From Motacilla alba alba (taxonomy: Eukaryota > Chordata > Aves > Passeriformes > Motacillidae), in assembly GCF_015832195.1 (NCBI RefSeq), contig NC_052020.1, positions 62,065,888-62,129,887 on the forward strand: 64,000 nucleotides of DNA, in the 5' to 3' direction. This document shows, one piece after another, positions 55,770 to 64,000 of this stretch. Both the position numbers and the translations under genes were made by a program. Numbering within the stretch: position 1 is the first letter of the stretch; the number at the start of each line of letters is the position of its first letter. Below the pieces are notes generated by a model. The model did not search any database. It was not told the DNA's origin and worked only from the letters and a program-made list of their open reading frames with translations.

Positions 55770-56550
55770 CCCAGTGGAGCACAGCATCTTTGGCAGGACT
55801 AGCCGGCTGGCTGCTGCTGGCAGGAAGTTAATTAATCCTGTTTCACAGAGCTGGGCCGCTGGAGCCTCAGTGAAGCGGCTGCAGAATTGCTAGAACCAGA
55901 ATTTCTTCTTATTGCAGCCCTGGAGTAATGGAAATATAATTACTTCACTCGCAGCAAGCCTGGGTCCCCAGCAGCCCTCCTGGAAAGCCTTCCAGTCCAG
56001 CTGTGCTCCTCGGGAGCAGAGGCAGCTCTCAGACAGGCTGCTCTGACCTCTGTGGTGTGCTGCAGATGGGCTCAGGCCAGTCAGGCCGGTGGCCTCAGCA
56101 GCAGCTGCTTTCACCACGCACCAAATCTCAACCAACCGTTCCTCTTCTCAGGCTCCAGCAGGGCTCCGAGCTGGCAGCACGGCTCCAAACCCACCCCACA
56201 GCTGCAGCAGGATCAGCGCCTGCCTTGCAGCCTTCCTGCCCAGCAGCTGCAGCTCCTTCTCTGCCAGCAGCCCCGGGAGCACCCACCCGAGCCAGGCAGG
56301 TGACAGACAGGTGACAGCAGCCCAGCCAGGCCCTGCAGTGGTGCAGAGCTGGCACAAGCTCAGCGTGGCACGCCACGGCCCTGTACCCCGTGAGCCCCAC
56401 GGACCCCACGGCACAGGGAGCAGTGCCCACACACCTCTGGGGGCTCTCGCTTCTGATGAACAGCTGTTCAGGGCACTCACCAGGCAAAGAAACCCCAGCT
56501 CCATCCAGTGTTTCCTTGAGTTGTGCACAGCAGCCCCTCTGAACACGCCT
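55770..56550. other. Unique sequence, no gene seen
   Basis: GC-rich after 55960 with overlapping open frames. No domain recognised. Confidence 0.4.
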
Positions 56551-56556
56551 GGCCTG

Positions 56557-56949
56557 TGTTGTGGGATTTGCAGGGGTCCCAGGACGAGGGAAGAGACGAG
56601 AATCTTGACTCCATGTCTCAGAAGGCTGATTTATTATATTATGTTATTTATTATATTAAAAATGCTAAACTAAAACTACACTAAAAGAATTGAGAGAGAG
56701 GATTCATCATAAGGCTGGACAGGAACAGAAAGGAATGGATAACAAAGGCTGTGACTGAGCAGAGCCTGAGCCAGCTGCATCCTTGATTGGTCATTAATTA
56801 GAAACACCTCCCACGGACCAACCAAGGCAGCACCTGTTGCATTCCACAGCAGCAGAGAGTCATTGGTTACATTTCCTTCCTGAGGCTCCTCAGCTTCTCA
56901 GGAGAAGAGAATCCTGGCAAAAGGATTTTCATAAAATATGTCTGTGCCA
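56557..56949 (-). mobile_element. ERV solo LTR, family A copy 3
   Basis: Reverse complement of family A. It reads TGGCACAGACAT at its 5' end and CAAATCCCACAACA at its 3' end, with TG...CA ends and a poly(A) signal (TTTATT on plus at 56630-56635). It shares CCTTGATTGGTCATTAATTA and the GTTGCATTCCAC block. It is closer to copy 1 than to copy 2. The flanks GGCCTG and GCCCTG are similar but not an exact duplication. Confidence 0.9.
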
Positions 56950-57325
56950 GCCCTGCTCATCTCGGCGTGGCAGGGCTGAGCTGGGCACCGGCTGTGCCAG
57001 CCTCTGCTGCCACCACGGCGTCACCGTCCCTGTCCCCGGGCTCTGTGAGCGACCCAGCCATGGGGACAGGCCACGGGCAGGTCCCAGGGGCTGTGCCCTG
57101 GCCTGGCTGTGTGCTGGGCTGTGGCACAGCACGGCTTTGCTCTGCCTCACCTCTCGCCTCCAGTGCTCCAGGGGCTCAGGGAGAGGCACCCTCACCATGC
57201 ACCTCCTGCAGGGGACCCAGCCCTCCTTGCAGCTGCAGCCACAGATCAGCACACCTGGGAGAGCGGGGCTGCACTCCTGGGACTCAGCGGGTGTCCCAGA
57301 GCTGCACACGGATAGGCCATGGATA
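56950..57325. other. GC-rich unique sequence
   Basis: Overlapping frames open on both strands between LTR copy 3 and the candidate terminal exon. No gene recognised. Confidence 0.4.
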
Positions 57326-57330
57326 CCTCA

Positions 57331-58047
57331 TTTATTGCCCCCTGCGGATACAGCTGAATTCTGTAAAAAGAATTCAATGATGTATGTGATAATCTCGGTG
57401 ATGTACGTGTAAATCCAAGTGACACACGTGATTTAAAATATTGAAGAGCCTCAGGGTAACAGTCAAATAAAACCCAAAGCACCCCCCGCCTGCATGAGCA
57501 GAAACAAACTGAAAAATCCAAGGTAAACAAAGAGAAAAGGAACATTATCCTTTCAACCTTGTAAAGCACAACGCATTAGTAAATAGATGCTTAAGGGTAT
57601 AAAACAGTAAAAAGGTACAAAAAGCACAGAGGCAATGGGGTTTTTTACAACAAAATAATTAATATTATTATTCTTCTGCTGGCCTCAGTTGAACTTTCAG
57701 AGATTCAGGCAAGCTCTCACACGCTACAGACAAACAGGACTGCAGCACTCCGTACTGCTGTTGCTCCCTTGTAGGCAATAAATACATCAACTTCCTTGAA
57801 TTTCATCCCCACGTAATGAGCCACACTGTTATGACAGCAAAACATATGCCTCTTGCATCTAAACACTTTCAATACCACCTGTTTTGGGATCCTTCTTCAT
57901 TAGGCGGGTTAGAAAGGAACTGGCACGGAGCTTTCTGCACACAAAGCACCTCGGGGTGTCAGCAGTTTGGAAGGTCAGACTAAGCTGCATTTTGTCCTTC
58001 TGGTGCTCCATGAGGTGCAAGGAGCAGCCAGGACCAGGGGGTGGCCA
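57331..58047 (-). other. Candidate minus-strand terminal exon
   Basis: On the minus strand, CTTTCCCCACAG is a good acceptor before 58047. The open frame then runs to a TAG at 57861-57859, about 62 residues with balanced composition and a CxxC (TPRCFVCRKLRASSFLTRLM) near the C-terminus. About 520 bp of AT-rich sequence follows, ending in AATAAA (plus 57331-57336), as expected of a 3' UTR. An internal donor, ACAG|GTGGTA (57879/57878), is possible. The protein is not recognised and no upstream exon was identified. Confidence 0.28.
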
Positions 58048-58095
58048 CTGTGGGGAAAGGTCAGCAAGCAGCCGAAGGTCACAGGATGACGCAGT

Positions 58096-58322
58096 CACAG
58101 AGGGCTTTGGGTTGGGAGGAATCTCAGAGCTCATCCCAGCCCTGCCATGGCAGGGACACCTCCCACCGTCCCAGGTGCTCCCAGCCCCAGTGTCCAGCCC
58201 GGCCTGGGATCCAGGGGCAGCCCCAGCTGCTCTGGGCACCTGTGCAGGGCCTGCCCACCCTGCCAGAGCAGGATTCCTGCCCAGTACCCCATCCAGCCCT
58301 GTCCCCTGGCAGTGGGAAGCCG
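58096..58322 (-). mobile_element. CR1 LINE 3' fragment
   Basis: TCACAGAGGGCTTTGGGTTG, CCATGGCAGGGACACCTCCC, GGGATCCAGGGGCAGCCCC and CCCCTGGCAGTGGGAAGC define a minus-strand CR1. It would sit in the intron upstream of the candidate exon at 58047. Confidence 0.95.
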
Positions 58323-58324
58323 TT

Positions 58325-58970
58325 AAGATCTCAGGACAGCTTCTCAGCCGGGTTCCAGGTCAGCGTGAGAGCGGCTGCCTCCACCCCCTGCGCCCTGTCT
58401 GGCCCCAGGAGCGGGGGGTCCTGCACAGCTCGGGGAGGGCTCTGGGCCCATCACTGCCCAGGGTCCCCTCCTGCCCCCCTGGATTGCTGAGGGATGAGCT
58501 GGGGTTACCCCTGGAGCTCTCCAGCACCTCCACAGGTGGGCACAACGTGGCACTGTCCCTTTTCACTGACCAGGGACGGGACAAGCTGGGCAGGTGGTGA
58601 CAGCCACAATATTGCCTTTGCCTTTCAGCAGCCTCCCTGCCCACAGGAGCCCTGGTGCATGGCCATTTGCTGCCCCAGAGGCGACCCCAGGGTCCCCAGT
58701 GGAGCATCACAGCTCTCACCGTGAGGAGAAACACAAGGGGAAGCCAAGTCCCGGGTCAGGTGACCCCAGGTGTGGTTTTACCTGGTCAGATAAGGCTTAG
58801 ACATTAGGAAAGGAACTTGGAGCTTGTCTTTCTCTTCACAGTGCCCAAACACTGGCTTTGTCACACACTCTTCATTGAATTCCATTCCAAGTCATGTCAG
58901 CTTCCAGATCATTTGCTGAAGAGTTGCTACTGAGCCAGTCATTCTCCAGCCCTACCTTTCAGGTGATTAT
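58325..58970. other. Unique sequence, no gene seen
   Basis: GC-rich to 58760, then mixed. No supported coding frame. Confidence 0.4.
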
Positions 58971-58974
58971 TTCC

Positions 58975-59015
58975 TATTCTATTCTATTCTATTCTATTCT
59001 ATTCTATTCTATTCT
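58975..59015. repeat. (ATTCT)8 microsatellite
   Basis: Eight uninterrupted ATTCT pentamers on the plus strand, preceded by TTTCCT. Likely polymorphic. Confidence 0.96.
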
Positions 59016-59199
59016 CTTAATTTCCAAAAAACGAGGAACTTTCCATTTGTCTTTTCTTACCTTTTTCTTACCTTTTTCTTCAGTTAATCTCCTTGAAAAC
59101 AGGCCAGAAAATTTCCTCCAGAGCCTCCTGAACCAAAGCAGAGCACAGGGCTGAGGCAGGACACACTGTTTATCCAAACGGGTTAATGAAATCAGATGG

Positions 59200-59375
59200 T
59201 AAGGGTTCACTACAAGAGAGCTGGACAAGAGCCTGGAGGGACAAGACAAGGGAGAATGGCTTCCCACTTACAGAGGGAAGGGCTAGGTGGGATGAGGGGA
59301 GAAATTCTCCCGTGTGAGGAGGTGAGGCCCTGGCACAGGCTGCCCAGAGTGGTCAGGGTGCTGCTGTTCAAAGAA
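59200..59375 (+). mobile_element. CR1 LINE fragment
   Basis: GACAAGAGCCTGGAGGGACA, GGGAGAATGGCTTCCCACTT, CTCCCGTGTGAGGAGGTGAG and GGCCCTGGCACAGGCTGCCC are the internal part of a sense CR1 3' region. The terminal ~130 bp are missing. Confidence 0.88.
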
Positions 59376-59379
59376 GATC

Positions 59380-61700
59380 CTCTCTTTATGCAGGGGTTAC
59401 AGGGTGACAGAATTTTGTTCAATTCAGTGCACCGAGATTAAGACTTCAGTCAGCAGAAGGCGAGGAAAGTGAGGGATTAGCCCAATTTGTGCAGTGATTA
59501 GCAGTTACAGGTGCCACAGGTGTTGCTTCCTGTGCTCACTACGCCCCATTTCCTCCGAGTCCTTCCTGCCGTGCAGCATCGATTTCTCCTGGTGCAGAAT
59601 CCTGAGCAGCTCCAATGGATCTCTGCTAGAGCTGCCTCCCTCCTCCCGAATTCCGCTGCAGCAGAGGTTTCATGCTGCTTTTGCACAGTGTATCATGCCA
59701 GTGAGGAGTTTATTATCCATTCAGTTCATTTCAGCTGTCCTTAAAAATCACTGTAACCACTCCAGTGCTGATGGAGGGCAGCTCTGACACTCGCCTGGAC
59801 CAGTTAAGTGAGTCAGTGGAATAGTTATTTCAGTGCTGAATATTTGATATCACCCCAGGACCCTGGAGTCCTGCTGATTTCTGCTGCGAGCACATGAAGA
59901 TATCTCAGAGTAGCTGATGGAGACACTCGATCAGAGCCACCCCCAGCCCTGCACTGGGCACGTGGTGCTGGCAGCTCCGTGGCACACGCCAGCTCCGTGG
60001 GCAAGGCAGGGGCTGCTGACATCTCCCCAGAGCTGCTCTCGTGACTCTCCCCAGCTGACCTTCAGCAGCAGGCAGGGCAGTGCACAGCGTCCTGCTGTGA
60101 CATTTTCTTGCAGATTTTTGTGGCTGTGTTTTCAGAGCACGATCCTGGTTGACACTCTCTGCCAAAGTGAGGAGGATGCTCTACCACTGTTCTCTTTATG
60201 CTGACATTTGAGGCAAACCCCAGATCAGAATCATCACCCAAACGATCAAGCAGCTGCTGCATCACCCACATTTGCCACGTTTCCGGAGCGTGACAATGGC
60301 TGCAGAGTGTCAGTGCCTGAGAAACCTTCTCCCTGTGCCAGCAGGAATAAACAGTTCTCTGCTTTGGCCACAGAGCTGGAATATATCGGCAGGAATGGCA
60401 CCGTGTCTGTTGTCTCACCCCCTGACACCGGTTCAGCCATCACTCCAAAGGGGAGCATCATCTCCACCCAGACATCTCTAATCACCCAACCCCAAAGCCT
60501 TTCACAAACAGGTTTTTCCAGCTGGGATCAGGAGCCCAAAGGGTCATTTGGCACTCTGCTTCCAGGGCCAGGAGGGATTCAGGCACGGCGTGGTGCAAAG
60601 CTCAAGCTGCTCCTGCAGCACAGGGTGGCCCAGCTCCCAGAACCATGGACTGGCTCTGGGAAGGCCCTCTGAGATCCCCCAGCCCAGCTGCTCCCCCAGC
60701 ACCGACGAGAAACGCCCAGGACTGTCTGGATCCAGGCAGAGGGAAGCTGAGAAGCATTTCCTAAGATACTCCAGTGGGAAAACCCAGGCTGTCCTCAGGC
60801 CCAAACTCACCTGGCTCCCCAGACCAGGTGCCTGCCGAGCTCACTCCTGCTGACCCATCTGAGACTGAGAAACCCCCAGCAAGGCCTGCCCTTCATTTTG
60901 CAAAGGCGCCTCAGCCATCCAGAGGAGCCGGGGCACCACAGGCTGAGAAGCTGGGGGGTTTAGCTGACAACAGAGGAGACACCTGCATGATGCTGGACCT
61001 GTCCTGCTCATGGCTGCCAGTTTGCACCGGTGCCACTGGCCCCATCAGGGTGACGGTGACAGATGCAGGTAATTCCAAAGTGCAGCAGATGTCTGAGATT
61101 GAGCAGTTTTTTACCAGGCTTCCCTTCCCAACTCTGAACAGAGATCTGTTTAGAAAAGAGCAATGCAGTTGCAGCTGCCCAGCCTACTGCAGGCACGGCC
61201 CTGTGCTCTGCTCCCCTGCTGATCCCCAGAGCTCCTGGCAGCCTAAAGGCAGGGCTGAGATGGTCACCTCAGCATCGGGACAGGAGTTTGGGAGGGGCCT
61301 CTTTGTTGAGGACAGGCTTTATAGTCCCTTACATATGCAGAGAGATGTTTCTCCTGCAGCAGAAGTCCTGTGCAGGAGCACATCAGCTAAAGGCAGGAGC
61401 CAGGGTCCCTTCCTGAGCTCCCACCTGTCAGACTTGTGACAGCGTGTGGATCCTCGAGCCCAGCTGTGCAAACCAAAGGATCTTCAGGGAAATGCTAGCC
61501 TTGCCATCCATTTTAGTCCCCTTCCTTCCCCAGACCTGGGGATCCCTTGGCTCTGGTGCATCTCCTCCTGCCCTGCCACCTTCCCACATGGGACTGGTGC
61601 CCAGGGCAGTGACCCTTCCCAGGCACGGCCCTCCAGGCTGGCTGCCCTGGCACATGCAAGTCAGGCTGGAGGCAGCCCTGTGCGTGCCCTGCCGTGGAGG
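59380..61700. other. Unique sequence with balanced open frames
   Basis: Plus frames are open at 60208-60672 and 60774-61439 (first ATG of the second at 60987). Their composition is less GC-biased than other frames here, and the minus frame 60418-60062 is Cys/His-rich. None shows a recognised domain or a complete splice pair. The two plus frames are in different registers. Confidence 0.3.
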
Positions 61701-61707
61701 GCAGTGA

Positions 61708-62565
61708 CACCCAGGAGCAGTGACACCCAGGAGCTGTGACAGACCAGGAGCAGTGACACCCAGGAGCAGTGACACCCAGGAGCTGTGACAGACCAGGAGC
61801 AGTGACACCCAGGAGCAGTGACGCCCAGGAGCAGTGACACCGAGGAGCAGTGACACCCAGGAGCAGTGACGTTCAGGAGCAGCGACGCCCAGGAGCAGTG
61901 ACACCCAGGAGCAGTGACACCCAGGAGCAGTGACGTTCAGGAGCAGTGACACCCAGGAGCAGCGACGCCCAGGAGCAGTGACACCCAGGAGCAGCGACGC
62001 CCAGGAGCAGTGCCAGACCAGGAGCAGTGCCAGACCAGGAGCAGTGACACCCAGGAGCAGTGACGCCCAGGAGCAGTGACACCCAGGAGCAGTGACGCCC
62101 AGGAGCAGTGACAGACCAGGAGCAGTGACACCCAGGAGCAGTGACAGCCCAGCAGCAGTGACAGACCAGGAGCAGTGACACCCAGGAGCAGTGACAGACA
62201 AAGAACAGTGACACCCAGGAGCAGCAACGCCCAGGAGCAGTGACAGACCAGGAGCAGTGACACCCAGGAGCAGTGACAGCCCAGGAGCAGTGACAGACAA
62301 AGAGCAGTGACACCCAGGAGCAGTGACAGACAAAGAGCAGTGACACCCAGGAGCAGCAACGCCCAGGAGCAGTGACAGACCAGGAGCAGTGACACCCAGG
62401 AGCAGTGACAGACCAGGAGCAGTGACAGACCAGGAGCAGTGACACCCAGGAGCAGCGACAGACAAAGAGCAGTGACACCCAGGAGCAGTGACGCCCAGGA
62501 GCAGTGACAGACCAGGAGCAGTGACACCCAGGAGCAGTGACACCCAGGAGCAGTGACACCCAGGG
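61708..62565. repeat. 16-bp minisatellite, ~53 copies
   Basis: The unit is AGGAGCAGTGACACCC, with AGACC, AGCCC, CGCCC, CGTTC and AGACAAAG variants that shift length by a base or two. The variants recur in blocks. Because 16 is not a multiple of three, each frame cycles through all registers. All three minus registers lack stops, so minus frames up to 371 codons (Leu-Leu-Leu-Gly-Val-Thr-Ala-Pro-Gly) are open by construction. Confidence 0.97.
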
Positions 62566-62569
62566 GGAG

Positions 62570-64000
62570 GTGATCCTGCCGTGCTCCCTTGGTGGAGCTG
62601 GCAGATGCTCCACAGCCCAAGGACTCACAGGCAGGGAGCAGTCGAGGCAGGAGCTCAGTATTTGGGGTGTCTGCAGCTTGTGAGGAGGGAAACTGAGATA
62701 AGCACCTGACCTATGCATGTGACATCGAGTTACCAAGGATGCCATGATTTATTCCATCTGCTCTTGCTTCCTTTAGGTTGGTTGGTTGGTTTTCCCAGGC
62801 ATTAACAGGATCATCTGAAGACTGAAAAGAAATCTGAAAATCCATTAAAAAGCCCTTCAAGGCAGTGTGAAATGCTTCAGCAACTCTGCCTCAAGTTTCC
62901 AGCACGAGCTGGTGAACAGGCAGGCAAGGCGCAAGGTTGTCACGCACTGATATCTACACTTTATATTACTCATCTTAATTGGTATCTAAAGCTTTGCAAT
63001 ATTTGTTAATTTTATAAGACTATTCTTTTTTTTTTTTCCTTCATGGAAGCAAACAGCATTGAAATATTAGAAAAGGAAATAAACAAAAAGATATGTTATT
63101 CTCCTTGTTGTAAGAATATTCACTGGAGACACACAAAGTTTTAATGTTAATGTCTCTGCATCACTACTCCCTGCATGCTAAAATAGGTTTGGAAATGCTT
63201 GAAAGGTTAAAGCTTTCACAAATGATGAAACCAGACCATTTTGGAGCTATAAATCCTGCTCATCTGGGAGAGTTGTTCTTGTGTAAAACCTCATGTTTTC
63301 TTGAGAGACTGAGCTGAATATTTATGCTCAGCACATCAAACAGAAGGAAGGCACAGAGGTTCACTTGTCTGCGGTGGGTATTTTAGAGTTTACTGTTGAT
63401 AATTAAATCTAGAAATTATAATTAGTCATTTATCCAAACTGGACTGCCCAGTTGTTCATCACTTACCTTTCCAGCACAGCCCTGGTGCTGGCTCACTGGC
63501 CATCCCGGAGCCATGACTTTGTCATCCAGCAGTTCCCATTTGTGGTTTCATCGTGCCCTGGTGGCTCCAGAGGCCCTTTCCTGGTGCAGCAGCTGCCTCA
63601 GAGCCCCTGGCCCCGGGCAGGGCTGGCCCCAAGCAGGGGCTCAGGGCACGCAGCAGCGTGCTGCCAGCTGGGCAGGTTTGCTCACAGGTGAGGCACCTGC
63701 ACTCACACCCCCACTCACCTCACAGCGGGACACAAGTGACCCGGTCCTGAGCAAAGCCAGGCCCAGCAGGGCGAGCAGGGGGCCGTGGCTGGGGCTCTGA
63801 GCCAACAAGCAAAAGGGGCACAGGAATGCTGAGAAGCGCGTGAGGAGGATGGCCCCGGTGCCAGGCGAGGTGAGATACAGCCCCATGTCCTTGAGGAGTG
63901 CTGGGGGCTCTGCCAGAGGCGCTCAGCAAGTGGCCATGGTGGCATTTGGCACGAAAACATCTGCTGGGGCAGCCTTTCTGGGGCAGCAGACATGCAGGGA
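62570..64000. other. Unique sequence to window end
   Basis: 62774-62791 has four GGTT units. 62940-63440 is AT-rich single-copy DNA. 63540-64000 is GC-rich with overlapping open frames. No gene recognised. Confidence 0.4.

Noticed and set aside
61428..62745. 371- and 290-codon Leu/Cys/Gly repeat proteins on the minus strand
   Set aside because: The 16-bp array has no stop in any minus register, so the frames carry no information.
1..64000. tRNA, rRNA, or prokaryotic or phage operons
   Set aside because: No cloverleaf, rRNA core sequence, ribosome-binding sites or gene packing seen on either strand.

Overview
The window looks like nuclear DNA of a bird, most likely a songbird. It carries about twenty short 3' fragments of CR1 LINEs, several ending near the avian CR1 ATTCTRTG motif. 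It also carries LTRs of at least five endogenous-retrovirus families; several of these match, from memory, LTRs I associate with songbirds. Nothing resembling Alu, L1, or bacterial or viral gene organisation is seen. GC-rich unique sequence with very dense GC-rich minisatellites is typical of avian microchromosomes or chromosome ends, but that placement is an inference. A run of exactly 1000 N marks an assembly gap at 23162-24161.

Layout. 1-23 kb: unique sequence with scattered CR1 fragments and minisatellites, the largest at 875-1265, 5275-6030, 12321-12590 and 16098-16490. 18.4-19.4 kb: the longest open frame not made of tandem repeats, with no recognised product. 24-32 kb: GC-rich unique sequence, a 500-bp CR1 copy and two LTRs. 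32-33.2 kb: three unrelated minisatellites back to back. 33.5-34.0 kb: a dense CpG island ending in a good splice donor. 35-43 kb: more minisatellites, including a 0.6-kb array of about 40-bp units. 43.5-51.3 kb: five LTR insertions and an 860-bp array of a 12-bp GGGG-containing unit. 51.8-62.6 kb: an older tandem repeat, CR1 fragments, a third copy of one LTR family, a possible minus-strand terminal exon and an 860-bp array of about 16 bp.

No protein-coding gene can be named. Most long open frames are artefacts of minisatellites, which lack stops in one or more frames, or of GC-rich sequence. A few places have exon-like signals (splice sites, CpG islands, Cys-rich or balanced open frames, a poly(A) signal) and are given at low confidence. 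The window is best read as intergenic or intronic DNA shaped by CR1 and LTR insertion and by minisatellite growth. No gene system that works together could be shown.
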